Assembly (NCBI RefSeq): GCF_900217235.1
Contig: NZ_LT907975.1
Span: forward strand, 62,001-126,000
Source of the DNA: Pseudodesulfovibrio profundus
GTDB lineage: Bacteria > Desulfobacterota > Desulfovibrionia > Desulfovibrionales > Desulfovibrionaceae
Length of the DNA: 64,000 nt
Direction of reading: 5' to 3'
Shown here piece by piece: positions 17,915 through 28,500 of the stretch. The translations under genes were made by a program, and so were the position numbers. Under the pieces are notes generated by a model. It had not been told where the DNA came from. It searched no databases and saw nothing but the letters and a program-made list of their open reading frames with translations. Position 1 is the stretch's first letter. The number at the start of each line of letters is the position of its first letter.

Positions 17915-18168
17915 TGTTTTGGTATTTGGACCCGTTAGCAAAGCTTCCTATCCGTGGTTATCGTGAGGCTTGTTTTTATTGTGGAGAAAATACGACTACC
18001 ATGACGACTATTGTCGGATATACTGACGCAAACAATTGGTTTCCTCAGCAGAAGGTTGCTACTTTTGATCTCCCGACATGTGGTGATTGTTATTCCATTT
18101 TGACTGCTGGTGGTCATTCTGCAAAAGTAAACTCAAGGATTATCAACTACCTGAAGCGTAATGTTTAG
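17914..18168 (+). CDS. small zinc-ribbon-like protein (84 aa)
   Basis: Start overlaps the previous stop (TAATG), with GGGAGG upstream. Paired cysteines CFYCGE and CGDC (residues about 21 and 58) suggest one zinc site. Function unknown; it is likely an accessory of the element's replication or regulation module. Confidence 0.6.
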   Translation: MFWYLDPLAKLPIRGYREACFYCGENTTTMTTIVGYTDANNWFPQQKVATFDLPTCGDCYSILTAGGHSAKVNSRIINYLKRNV

Positions 18169-18180
18169 GGGGAGAAGAGT

Positions 18181-20559
18181 ATGAATGTTTCATTTAATTG
18201 TACCTCCCCTGATTTTGGCTCAATTCCCGATGAGCTGAGGAGTGCTGACTCGTGGATTGTTTGGAAGGCGAAGCCAAATGGCGAAGGGAAGATTGGCAAG
18301 ATTCCTTACTCTCCGCGCACAGAAAAGCGAGTGAATGCAACTATCCCTGCCTCTGGTTGTTCGTTTGAAGAAGCTAGCAAGGCATATCGTAATGGTAAGT
18401 ATGCTGGTTTGGGAATCGTCATGGGCGTGGTTAAGAATCTTGTTGGTATTGATCTCGATAACTGCGTGTCTGCCGATGGGGTGGTCGAACCTTGGGCTCA
18501 GGAGATTGTAGACGCCCTTGCCACGTATACCGAGTTCAGTCCCAGCGGAAAGGGGCTTCGGATTTTCGGTTATGGAAAGCTTCCTCCTGGTCCTAGGCGG
18601 AAGGGAACCATTGAAATGTATGAGGAGAAGCGGTTTCTGACTGTGACTGGCGATGTGTATGTCGATCAGATTTTAGGAGAACCATATTTAATTCGTAAGT
18701 TTCAGGATGCTCTTGACTCTCTCTATAGTGAGGTCTTTGGTTCGGAGATGAAGGAGGAGGGCGATTGGCAGTTTGATCTTGATGATTTGAGGGGGCTCTC
18801 AAACATTTCTGATGCAGATGTGGTCCGATTTGCACGTGAAGGCAAGAAGGGCGAGGCTTTTTCGAGGTTGTATGATGAAGGTAATACCGAATCGTATGGC
18901 TCAGGGTCAGAAGCTGATCTTGCTCTTTGCAATATGCTCGCCTTCTATTCGGGAAGAGATCCGGACCAGATGGAACGCCTTTTTAACTCTTCTGAATTGT
19001 GTCGGTCGAAATGGGTAAACAGGCGAGACTATCGAGATCGTACCATTTCAAAGGCTATTAGTTCCTGTAAGTCAGTCTTTGGTCCTCAGTTATCTCCTGA
19101 GGATGATTTTGATGACAATCCCCCTGTGTGTGAAGGTGGCGATTTTTCTGAAGGGTATACATATGCACCAGAGTTTCCTCTTGATGCATTGCCAAAAGAT
19201 ATTACCGGTTTCATCAAGGATAACTCCGAGCGTATGGGATGTCCTCCTGAACTGATTGGCGTTCCTTTATTAGTTGATCTTTCTGGGTGCATTGGCAGCC
19301 AGCCTCGACTCATTCCGAAGAAATACAATTTTGAATGGGAGGTAGCTGCTTGCCTTTGGGGGCTTGTTGTAGCCCAGAAAGGCAGCAAGAAGTCTCCTGC
19401 ACAAAAGGTAGCTTTAAGACCCCTGTTTGATATTCAGGCGAAGAGCCTGAAGCGCTATAAGGAGGAAGTGGCTGAGTGGGAGCGTGCTGAAAAGGCTCGC
19501 AGTATGGCGGCCAAGAATATGAATGGAACCCAATCAATTGACGATGAATATTTTGATATTGAATATCCTGAATCAGAGCCTGTCCGTATTCAGCCTGTTG
19601 TAAATGATGTGACTATTGAGGCCTTGGCAATGATTATGGTGAACAACCCAAGATTGACTTACGTGGCTGATGAGATCTCGGGACTTCTCAGAAATATGGG
19701 GAGGTACAGTCGTGGAAATGATAGGCATTTTTGGCTTCAGGCCCACAGTGGTGGGCCTTATAGCAGTAATAGAAAGGGGGGAGGGGATGTCTATGTCAAA
19801 GAAGCTCGCATCAGCCTCATCGGAGGAATCCAGCCAGCAGTACTGAAAGAACTTTTTTTTGGAAAGCAAGGAATTGATGATGGCATGCTGGAGCGGTTTG
19901 GATTGATTGCATATCCAGACATCTCTGTGTTTAAGGGGGTAGATCGTTATCCTGATGAGATGCTGCGCATTAAGTATCATGAGGTTTGTAACAAGCTTTT
20001 CAGTGCTGATTGGTCCAAAGAGCTTGGGGTTGATCCAAAACACATCGAAGAATCTGTTTGTAATCCTATCCGTTTTGATTCTGACGCACAAAAGCTATAC
20101 AATGAATGGCTTGAAAATCATACGGAATCACTGAGAAGCCTTGCCAACAGTCCTGTGCTGGGGTTTGTAAGTAAGGCTGAGGGGTTGATGTGCAGCCTTG
20201 CTCTTGTTTTACATCTGACTTCATGGGCTTTAGGTGATGTGTCGAATGTTCGAAAAGTATCCGTCGAAATCCTTAGAGGGGCAATTCGGCTGATAGACGA
20301 CTATTTCTCTTACATGTGGCGCAGAGTTGTCTTTGAGCCGCGGGGAGAGTGGCTGACTGGAGTGTGTCATCGGCTTAGAGCAAAAGATCTCAAGAGCTTT
20401 ACTCGAAGAGAGCTTACTAGGTTGGGATGGGGGGAGCTTAAGGGAGACTTGGTTGACAGGTTCCTCAAAGAGATTCTCGCAAAAGGGATGGCAAATCAGG
20501 AAGAGAGGAAGGCTGGAAGCAACGGTGGACGTCCTTCAATTGTTTATCATCTGAAGTAG
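18181..20559 (+). CDS. element replication protein: PrimPol-like head plus DUF3987-type helicase region
   Basis: 792 aa with a strong GGGGAGAAGAG site. Residues about 15-170 look like the primase/polymerase-type domain seen in P4- and phage-like elements: WIVWKAKPNGEGKIGKIPYS, GLGIVMG, VGIDLDNC, FSPSGKGLRIFGYG. The region from about 340 on has the DUF3987 features (a GLVVAQKGSKKSPA loop, YVADEISGLLRNMGRY) and a winged C-terminus ending KAGSNGGRPSIVYHLK. It probably primes or unwinds the excised element. Confidence 0.78.
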   Translation: MNVSFNCTSPDFGSIPDELRSADSWIVWKAKPNGEGKIGKIPYSPRTEKRVNATIPASGCSFEEASKAYRNGKYAGLGIVMGVVKNLVGIDLDNCVSADGVVEPWAQEIVDALATYTEFSPSGKGLRIFGYGKLPPGPRRKGTIEMYEEKRFLTVTGDVYVDQILGEPYLIRKFQDALDSLYSEVFGSEMKEEGDWQFDLDDLRGLSNISDADVVRFAREGKKGEAFSRLYDEGNTESYGSGSEADLALCNMLAFYSGRDPDQMERLFNSSELCRSKWVNRRDYRDRTISKAISSCKSVFGPQLSPEDDFDDNPPVCEGGDFSEGYTYAPEFPLDALPKDITGFIKDNSERMGCPPELIGVPLLVDLSGCIGSQPRLIPKKYNFEWEVAACLWGLVVAQKGSKKSPAQKVALRPLFDIQAKSLKRYKEEVAEWERAEKARSMAAKNMNGTQSIDDEYFDIEYPESEPVRIQPVVNDVTIEALAMIMVNNPRLTYVADEISGLLRNMGRYSRGNDRHFWLQAHSGGPYSSNRKGGGDVYVKEARISLIGGIQPAVLKELFFGKQGIDDGMLERFGLIAYPDISVFKGVDRYPDEMLRIKYHEVCNKLFSADWSKELGVDPKHIEESVCNPIRFDSDAQKLYNEWLENHTESLRSLANSPVLGFVSKAEGLMCSLALVLHLTSWALGDVSNVRKVSVEILRGAIRLIDDYFSYMWRRVVFEPRGEWLTGVCHRLRAKDLKSFTRRELTRLGWGELKGDLVDRFLKEILAKGMANQEERKAGSNGGRPSIVYHLK

Positions 20560-20852
20560 CGTCCGGGCTTTGATGGTTTCGTCGGTTTTGTCAGTTGTTT
20601 TTTAAAGATTGTGCGCAACATGGATGATCTGTCACGATTTATAAAAGCCTTCTTTATGTTTTATAATATAATGATATTATTGTATTATTGTAATGCCATA
20701 TGATTTATGTGCTTAGTTGATGAACTTGCTGACAAAACTGACGAAACATGTGTGTAGAACGTCGTGTAGGCATTTTACCCCGCTTACGAGTGTAGGACAA
20801 CGCGATATGCATTGAACTGGAACGGTTACAACATCGAAACCAGGAGATGCGC
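20560..20852. other. AT-rich intergenic region
   Basis: No gene seen. Bases 20640-20705 are strikingly AT-rich (TTTATAATATAATGATATTATTG-like runs) directly after the replication gene. This could be a replication origin or the promoter of the next gene. I see no clear repeats (iterons). Confidence 0.35.
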
Positions 20853-21155
20853 ATGCGATATGTTTTAGATACTTCGTTTTGCAAAGAGTTGGAGAATGGT
20901 AAGGCTGAAATCACGAGTCTTCTGATAGAGGTCAATTCGTTTGCCGGCGTAGCTGAGGTCGGAGGGCAAACGTATCAGTTCTCATTGTCTTACGGTGTCA
21001 TGGAGACCGATTGCCCTCGTTCGTTCCGGCAAGACCTCGTAGAATTGATTTATATATGTGGGCTCCAATCTCTTCCGAGGGCAATATTTGATCAAATGGA
21101 CATGTTAATTCCCTCTAGAGGAGGGATGGTTTTTAGAAATTTACCCGGAGCATGA
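20853..21155 (+). CDS. hypothetical protein (100 aa)
   Basis: The second ATG (20853) is preferred: AGGAG lies six bases before it. The product MRYVLDTSFCKELENGKAEI has no known signature and no membrane segment. It is alone between the replication gene and the defence operon. Confidence 0.5.
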   Translation: MRYVLDTSFCKELENGKAEITSLLIEVNSFAGVAEVGGQTYQFSLSYGVMETDCPRSFRQDLVELIYICGLQSLPRAIFDQMDMLIPSRGGMVFRNLPGA

Positions 21156-21528
21156 ATCTGACCTCTTAACGCGCGCGTGCGAGGCTCTTGAGCAAGAGCA
21201 AGGGATTAACAATCATCCTAGTGATCATCTTAACAGCTAGAAATTGCTAATAGACTGGTATCACACATAGTAAGAAGCCTGTTTGGGGGCCTGTTTTGAT
21301 GATCGTTTTGTCCTTATGGAAGAGGAAAGAATCAGAACGTGGAGAAAATAGAGAAGGCAGACGTCGTGTTTAATGATGACGGTGCATCAAAGCACAGTAA
21401 TGTGCACATAATTGCTGTCCTCGGGCTATCTATGAGTGTTTCGGTGGTGGTCGTAGGTATGTGTTCGATCGCGGCTACCTAAACGGTCTTCGGCCAAATC
21501 GATAGAATTTGGAGTGGTGATATTTCCG
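21156..21528. other. intergenic stretch, only a doubtful small gene
   Basis: About 370 bases between converging genes. The only candidate is a 47-aa frame at 21339-21482 listed separately. I see no clear terminator for the long minus-strand operon here. Confidence 0.4.
21339..21482 (+). CDS. possible small membrane peptide (47 aa)
   Basis: GTG start after GAGGAAAG (spacing rather long). The C-terminal half is one hydrophobic helix (HIIAVLGLSMSVSVVVVGM), the shape of a single-pass peptide. There is no homology evidence. Confidence 0.22.
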   Translation: MEKIEKADVVFNDDGASKHSNVHIIAVLGLSMSVSVVVVGMCSIAAT

Positions 21529-22023
21529 CTAGGCTACACTTACACCGAGTTTAGCCAATCTTGCTGTGAATTCGTCTTGGCTCATAGAGTTTCGTTCGGA
21601 TTTGCCTTTGAACGCTCCCACCTTGCAAACGGCATACATTGTTGCAAAACCTTTGCGGTTGTGAATATCGAGCATTTCTTCGGCTTTGGTGTATGAAATG
21701 CCGTCGACCAAATACAGTCTGCTCAAATCGATTTCTTCCTGCGTGAATTTTACTCCGTATCCGTTGTTCTGCATGAAATTGTGTGTGGGTGATACTTCGA
21801 AGAGGCTTTCTTGGGCGCTATGTCCTTTCGATCTGACATAATCCAAAAAGCTGTTTAAATTCATTGATCCCTTAGCTTGGTCATCCATAAAACCCAAATC
21901 CCTACATACTTTCATGCTGGCATAACCATTTTTTCCGAAATGCCCACAAGCGGTTTCTGCGGCAGGGTAAGATACGCCATCAACAACGTAAAATTTAGCC
22001 ATCAGTAATTTGTTTTCTTTCAT
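21529..22023 (-). CDS. hypothetical protein with two internal repeats (164 aa)
   Basis: Two copies of a domain of about 57 residues: FYVVDGVSYPAAETACGHF..GKNGYASMKVCRDLG and LYLVDGISYTKAEEMLDIHNRKGFATMYAVCKVG, each ending with a helix (SFLDYVRSKG / EFTARLAKLG). The fold looks like a small helical DNA-binding-type unit, but I recognise no family. It is 41 bases after the NERD-helicase gene on the same strand, so it may be the last gene of the defence operon. Confidence 0.65.
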   Translation of the reverse strand: MKENKLLMAKFYVVDGVSYPAAETACGHFGKNGYASMKVCRDLGFMDDQAKGSMNLNSFLDYVRSKGHSAQESLFEVSPTHNFMQNNGYGVKFTQEEIDLSRLYLVDGISYTKAEEMLDIHNRKGFATMYAVCKVGAFKGKSERNSMSQDEFTARLAKLGVSVA

Positions 22024-22064
22024 GGATGATTATACCTTGCTTCGGGGGATTTTTTTTGAATTAA

Positions 22065-23741
22065 CTATACAATCTGTGTTGTTGATAGCTGGCTTAGGTC
22101 ATTATTAGAGCCGACTATGACTAGGTGTGTCCTTGCTCTTGAAAAGCCAATATATTGGAGTTGTTGATTAGTCGTAAGTTGCTCCGTTGCGACAATAACT
22201 ACAATTGGTCTTTCTAATCCTTTAAATCGTCGAATAGTGTCAACCACTACACAATCAGACTGATCGGTATGACTGTTGTCGAACGAAATGTCTGGCAACC
22301 TGACAATCAATTCTTGCTTAAGTTGTTCTGCCTCTGTTGCTATTAGGATAGCGATATCCTTTGGCGGTATCTTTTCTTTTTCAATGAGTCGCTTGATTGT
22401 TATCGATGTGACATCAATTGGGGGTGTGATATCTGCTGTTTTCAGCCACTCGACGGGATATCCGTCCGGGCCGGTCGGATGAAGTGGCGTCCCTTTGTAC
22501 CTAGTTTTGATGATGTCAAAAATATGTTTGGAATTTCTCAGGTTCTTGTTCAGTGGGATATCAATCGAGTTCGTATCTTGCGGAAGAGACGGTTCACCGT
22601 AAACAGCTTGATTGCAGTCCCAGAAAACTCTCAACTTTGCATTTTCTTTCAGCAGGCCATCCAAAGCGACCCACCAGTGTTCCCTGAAATCTTGGCCTTC
22701 ATCTACAATGATCACATCATATTTCATGTGGGACAAGATTTCGGTGGCGTTGATCAAAGCTTCTGGCAATATCTCATCATAAAAATCCTTCCCAGGTATC
22801 TTTTCTAGCGGTTGGCCTGACTCCCTTGCCAAGTAGCCGCATAATGAATGGAAGGTGTGAACGGGGATATCTGGATAGTCGGCTAGGTCTTTCTGAATCT
22901 GTTTGGCTAGGGCGCTGTTATAGCAAACAAATAGTGTCGACAGTTCTTCCTTCGAACATCGAATGGCTTCTTCTTGCGCCAAGACGGTCTTGCCGGTGCC
23001 GGCTCCTCCTGAAATGGCTGCCCGTCTAATGTTTTGAATACTGTTGAGAATGATGAATTGATTCTGTGTCAAAGCCGTAATGACTCTGTCGTTGTCATCA
23101 ACATCGAAAATGAGCGGTCTGTGCAAACTTATGGGCTGAGCAAGCAGTTCCTCTAAGGCCGCGATTCCATGACTTCCTATGGGGTTGCAATTGTTTGCAG
23201 CAGCGTTCGGGCAAAGTCTGTCTTTGATCCAAGTCTTGAATGAATTGTTGAACTGGTTGCCGTCGCAGAAGATTTCTCTTGGCATATCTGCACCGAGGTC
23301 ATGCGCCGGGACTTCGCAGTCGGGAAAAATGACACCATGGCAGAGGTGAACCCAGTGGGTTGGCCATGAATTGGTGTCTTTGAGTTTTCTTAACAGGTTG
23401 TGTTTTGAAGACCGCGCTTGTTCAACAGGATTTTTTATTGTGTGGACAATCTGGTATCTATCTGTAGAGGTCCATTTGGAAGAGGCTGGGTCATGTGAGA
23501 TGACTCCGCCTTTAACTTCTATGAAAAGTACACCGTATTGCGGATGGGCAACAATGAAGTCGCACTCGCCATCTATTTCATTTCCTTGGGGGGTCAAGCC
23601 ATGCCAAGGTCGAGAATAAAAGACCACATACCCCGGGCCAAGCTCGGATTCGAGTTTGTCGAACACCTTGCACTCGGCATTACGCATTGGAAAATTCCGG
23701 ATATCCGGAGGTATGGTCCGGGGCCACATCTTAACCATCAA
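22065..23741 (-). CDS. NERD-domain nuclease fused to UvrD-like SF1 helicase
   Basis: 558 aa. Residues about 20-160 form a NERD (nuclease-related) domain with the D-x..ExK core in EIDGECDFIVAHPQYGVLFIE followed by VKGG. From about 230 an SF1 helicase follows: Walker A SGGAGTGKT (near 247), Walker B DVIIVDEGQDF (near 349), motif V FKGLERPIVVIVA and motif VI QYIGFSRARTHLVIVG. It probably unwinds and cuts foreign DNA. Its start overlaps the DrmB-like stop by four bases (ATGA), so it is translationally coupled within the operon. Confidence 0.85.
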   Translation of the reverse strand: MMVKMWPRTIPPDIRNFPMRNAECKVFDKLESELGPGYVVFYSRPWHGLTPQGNEIDGECDFIVAHPQYGVLFIEVKGGVISHDPASSKWTSTDRYQIVHTIKNPVEQARSSKHNLLRKLKDTNSWPTHWVHLCHGVIFPDCEVPAHDLGADMPREIFCDGNQFNNSFKTWIKDRLCPNAAANNCNPIGSHGIAALEELLAQPISLHRPLIFDVDDNDRVITALTQNQFIILNSIQNIRRAAISGGAGTGKTVLAQEEAIRCSKEELSTLFVCYNSALAKQIQKDLADYPDIPVHTFHSLCGYLARESGQPLEKIPGKDFYDEILPEALINATEILSHMKYDVIIVDEGQDFREHWWVALDGLLKENAKLRVFWDCNQAVYGEPSLPQDTNSIDIPLNKNLRNSKHIFDIIKTRYKGTPLHPTGPDGYPVEWLKTADITPPIDVTSITIKRLIEKEKIPPKDIAILIATEAEQLKQELIVRLPDISFDNSHTDQSDCVVVDTIRRFKGLERPIVVIVATEQLTTNQQLQYIGFSRARTHLVIVGSNNDLSQLSTTQIV

Positions 23742-25582
23742 CTATTCCTCATCATGTTTGAAAAGAAACCGAGCTCCGGTTCGTCAGGGAGGCCAATCAA
23801 TAGTGCCCTGTCCAGAAATCGGTTGAATTCTTCACAGGACGTTTCCGGGGCCAGTACGCAAGAGTGGCATGCCGACAAGGATAAGCTGTCAACACCGCAC
23901 ATGAGACCTTCAATGCAAAGAGGATCGGAGGAACACCACTCTATCGATTGGATGGCACTTTCGACGATGTTGCCGATCTTGTTCGACTTACCTTGCCTTT
24001 GCAGCCCCCCAAGCGTTCCATCGGCATCGGAGGTGGAAGTGTAGATAAGTACACCAGCCATGTCTTCCTGATCCACATACAACCGTTCCCGCAATGCCGC
24101 ACTCGAATATCCACATTCCATGGTCAGTTGCTTCATGAGGACATGGGCAAACGTGTGTATCAGCAGAAATCGTGGAGTAATGGTCCTGTCTGGGGCTTCT
24201 TCATCATGCATTTCCTTCCATTGGCGGACGTACATTGATTGAATTTCCTGGGCACGCTTGATAGCGGTTACCTCTTTTTCCCACTTTTGAAGAGCTTGGG
24301 GGCTGAAGGAAATGTATATTCCTTCTCCTTTTACTTCGACAGCCGGAAGCCATTGTTTTTTTTCCGAGTATATGGGGGCAATATTCTGGCCTTCTTCTCC
24401 AGCCGGGAATATGCGAGTAAATCCTTTCAAGGCCCTAACTTCCCTGAGCCGAACGAGACGGACGATGCGATCAAAAAACTTTGCCATGGTTGCTGGAACA
24501 TTTTCATGCCGCATTTCGAAGTTCTGGGATTCATCTCCGGGATTGGACGATCGGCAAGAGAATTGACGGTGCTCATCCACACGTAGATTCTCCTTGTTGG
24601 AAGAAGCTACTAGGCGTTTGTACTCTTCGACCTGTTGAGCCAAGCTTTCTCTGGTGAGATCTAGGGCTTCCATCACATCCTTCAGCCCTGCAACTTCCAG
24701 TTGTTTGATGAGTTTGATTCGGCCATTCATGTCCTCAACGTTTTCGAGCGCTCCCCAAAATTGTCCAACTTCCTCCGGTAGGCGGTTGGACCATGGCGGG
24801 ATGCTCAGTGCGGTTTCCATGACAGGGAAGTACATGTTTGAAGCACCACGTTGCATGACCCTTGGAACCAATTCGCATGGCGTGGGATCTAGGTCTCCAA
24901 GCCAAGGTCTTTTGCCTTTGCATTTGAGTTTTTTCTGCTCCCAGGTTGTAGAACTGAATATTCCTTCCAGCGGTTTGCTTGCTTTGCATTTGGTGCAGCT
25001 GAGAACAAGACCAGCAAGACCGGGGCCTTCAGATTTCAATTTGAGAAATCCATTTTCCCCATAACAGTCGTTCTTGTTGTGTCCAACCCAGCTGTGCCAT
25101 GGGAATTCATCCAAGTGGCCATTGGCGCAAGCCATGACAAAACGAACCGGGACGACAAATATTGTCTCTCCTGCTTCTACAGAACAAGGTGAACACTTTT
25201 TCCAAGGGCGGCCAGGCTCGTCTCCCCAGTATTTTGCTTGGGCGATTCTGTTGCATTGAGGACACTGGAGCCAGTCCGGGAAGCGGACAGCGGTCAATGC
25301 TCTCGGATTCCATCCCTTTTCCTTGCTTCTTTTCACTTCGTCTGAAGGGCGGACCGGAGGGAGCCTGAAGCCTTCAACTTTCAGTTTCTTTTGAAGCCTT
25401 TCTTCATAGACGACTTGGGGATTAGCCAATCCCACAGGTGGGAAAAAACGATCCCAAGCATCTTGGCCAGCGACCACGGCAGATATCGGAGCTCCATCAG
25501 CTCTGAAGTCGACCACAGCTCCAGGTGCGGCATTCATGATCACCATGCTGCGACGCAGGTCGCCCAATTCATACTTGGCCAT
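23738..25582 (-). CDS. DrmB-like DUF1998 protein
   Basis: 614 aa. Zinc-finger Cys pairs CPQC..CSPC (near residue 110) and CTKC (near 185). The C-terminal third is DUF1998: LIHTFAHVLMKQLTMECGYS, GVLIYTSTSDADGTLGGLQR, ending with the Cys-rich ACHSCVLAPETSCEEFNRFLD. In DISARM, DrmB of this type binds DrmA and the pair loads on DNA ends. Here the start overlaps the end of the DrmA-like gene by 14 bases, the DISARM drmA-drmB order. It could also be a DUF1998 partner in another helicase system. Confidence 0.8.
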   Translation of the reverse strand: MAKYELGDLRRSMVIMNAAPGAVVDFRADGAPISAVVAGQDAWDRFFPPVGLANPQVVYEERLQKKLKVEGFRLPPVRPSDEVKRSKEKGWNPRALTAVRFPDWLQCPQCNRIAQAKYWGDEPGRPWKKCSPCSVEAGETIFVVPVRFVMACANGHLDEFPWHSWVGHNKNDCYGENGFLKLKSEGPGLAGLVLSCTKCKASKPLEGIFSSTTWEQKKLKCKGKRPWLGDLDPTPCELVPRVMQRGASNMYFPVMETALSIPPWSNRLPEEVGQFWGALENVEDMNGRIKLIKQLEVAGLKDVMEALDLTRESLAQQVEEYKRLVASSNKENLRVDEHRQFSCRSSNPGDESQNFEMRHENVPATMAKFFDRIVRLVRLREVRALKGFTRIFPAGEEGQNIAPIYSEKKQWLPAVEVKGEGIYISFSPQALQKWEKEVTAIKRAQEIQSMYVRQWKEMHDEEAPDRTITPRFLLIHTFAHVLMKQLTMECGYSSAALRERLYVDQEDMAGVLIYTSTSDADGTLGGLQRQGKSNKIGNIVESAIQSIEWCSSDPLCIEGLMCGVDSLSLSACHSCVLAPETSCEEFNRFLDRALLIGLPDEPELGFFSNMMRNS

Positions 25583-28500
25583 CTTGGCCCTCCTCTTTCT
25601 TTTTCATGAAAGCTTGCGGAATGAGTTTGAAGCGCACTGATGGCTCGACGGTTCGCATGCTGTTCGGGGTGGGCCATGCTTCGCCTATAGTGTTTCCTGA
25701 TGCTCTCTTGGCAGCGGCATCTTCCGCACTTTGCAACAAGGATATGCGAGATTTGAAGGGATGCCAGTATTCGGAAGCACCTCTGGATTGCCATTTGTGA
25801 ATCAGGTTTTTCAGTTCCATGAGTATGTCGGTCTCTTCCGGGTCCACTTCATTGGCTCTGGCTATGATGTAGTCAATGAACTTATCTAGTTTCTTGGGAT
25901 CGGCATTTTTCAAGTCAGGAGAGTTAAGCATGGCCGGATCCAAATGCCGGACCAGCCCCACGAGGACGGCGTGAAGAGCCTTGTCCCTTGCCCTTGGGGC
26001 AAAGGGGGTCACGCTGGCAGGTTCCACATCACGATAGAGTGACTGATGCCAGGTTCTGAAACTTTCGAAATGAGAACGGTCTCTGGCCTTGGCGTTGTTT
26101 AGTATCGAGACGACCAGACCCGGGACATTGCTTCGGCCTACGCGGCTTGTAGCCTGAATATACTCCGACATTCCCTTGGGTTGTCCATTGACCACCATCA
26201 GCCCCAAACGAGAAATGTCGACGCCGACACTCAACATGTTGGAGGCAAGAACTACATCGAGGACTCCGTCTTCATCGGCAGTGGTTTCGAGGTCCACCAA
26301 CATTTCGCCGACCTTGGTTTGGGTAAGCCGAGAAGTAAGCTCTTCAACGACTTCTGACATCCTGGAGTTCTCTTTTCTCCTATGTGAAATCGTATCAATT
26401 GCATCATGAACATCATCCTGCATCAAAACTAATGCGCCCCCTAGCTCTCGCAAGGAATTGAAGTAGGCCACAAGCGTCCACCATTCGTCCAAAGTCAACT
26501 TGTCCGTTTGATCGGAAAGGGCTTGTGCTGACTGCAGTAGGGAGGCTGAAACTGCTTGAAGAGCAAATTTTGCCGATCGGCCAGCGGTCGTCGCACCTTG
26601 ATAGATTCGACCAGTTGACCCCTCTTTGGTTACGGCAAAGCCGGAGTCGTCTGCATCGATGCATGGAGGAGGGAATTGTTCGGTGTTTCGGTTGAACAGA
26701 CCTCGTACCTGTTCGTCCGCTCTTTTGATCGTAGCCGTCGAGCCTATAATTTTGGGGGGAATGCCATTGCACTCGAAAAGTTTATCTACCAAGGCTTCGT
26801 AGAGTCCTGTCATGGACCCCAGAGGGCCGCCAATCAAATGAAGTTCGTCCTGAATGATCAGATCAGGGGGAGTATTTCTGTTTATGCCGAAAAGGGCGTT
26901 GGTCTCCGGCCTTCTTAATATCTGGGCAAATTTGTCGACAGTCCCTATCAATAGCGTCGGATGTTTTTTGTAGATGTCCTCGTCAACAGTCCATATGGGC
27001 AGAGGTGCATCAGATCTCAGAGGGCATGGTTTCTTGCCTGTGCAACGTGCATGTATTTCACTAACGCTGCGATCAATTCTCCACTCCAGCTTCCCTTTGC
27101 ATGCCGGGCAGGAGGATAATTGCTTCGGGGATGAAAGCTCTTTGTCACCAGCCAATGCCTTGACGGCATCCTTGATCCTGTTCGGTGAGGCACTGTCCCC
27201 GACCCAAAGTCCGATGGAGAAGGGAATCGTCCCCAAGCGGTTTTCATTGTTACGCCGGATGACCTCACAAGCAAAGATCAGAGAGCTTGCCCTTGCAAAC
27301 TGTTGTGTCGTCAAGAGGCGAAGGGTGTACCGCATTATTGCAGCGATACCTCGTCCTTCATTCGGTGCTTTCCCGTGTTTCAGGCGGCGATAGAAGACAA
27401 GTATTGCTATCAGTCCGAGATATGCTTCCGTCTTGCCACCACCTGTCGGGAACCACAGCAAATCCATGGTCTGTCGTTCGTCGAGAGCTGCATCATCTGT
27501 GATGTCCAAAAGAGTGGATTTCACAGCAAGAAGAATGAAACCCAGCTGGAAGGGACGCCAGAACAATTCAGCGTCTTCCCCCTTGCTCCACCTGAACTGT
27601 GTGAGCATTGCCTGGTTGGCCAGTCGGAAGGCCTCGGCTATTTCGGGAGATTGAGCAATCGTATTGGCACCGGACATCATTCTGTTATTGATGTCTTTGC
27701 ATGCTTGCAGATTGTTTCGAGCAGCTTCAATGTGCTCTGCAGACAAGCTTGGAATTCGCTGCTCCTGGAGTTCAATCCACTCTTCATACGCTCGTGGAAG
27801 CAACGCGAGAGCTTTGTTCAACTCATCATCCGTAGCAGTTGAAAGCCACGGTACGGAAAGAGTCGGATGAGGAGCACTCTCTTTCAGTTTGTGGAAAAGA
27901 GTGTGCCCGTCAGGGTTGGTGTCCAGGATTTTTGAGCTTGGTAGCCATGTGGTAGCGACTTCAGTCGCATGAATTCCGTCATCAGCCTTAGTCCATGTCG
28001 CCGAGCAGGTATGACCTGTGGCAAATTCGAGTTTCGATCGGTAAAGGAGATTGGCGGATTGGTCTTCTACCTCGAGTCCTGAGCGCCTGGATGGACGGGC
28101 CACGAAGCGTGTGTTTTTTCCGGGCGAAACCTTGATCTCGACTTGGAAGAGGGTGTATTTCTCGATGTCTTCCCTATTGGCTTTTTCCAGTTCCATTCCA
28201 TTGACAAGCGATACACTTATCAGCTCTCCGACCGGGCTTGGAGTCTTTTTGAAATACAAATAGATACCGTCGGGTAGATTTTCGATTTTCAATTTGTACG
28301 GATTCAAATTCTTGGTGCTCTTTACGAGAACAGTTTTTTCGATGTTGACATGTCTGCGTCTCCAGGCCTTTGCATCCACATCCTTGTCACCTATTTTCAT
28401 GGGAAACCGTTCCGGGACATAAACTCCAAAAGACACCTTGATGGCCAGTTCCGGGAATTCTCCATCACATTTGGCTGCAAAGGATAACCCGGCAGAACTT

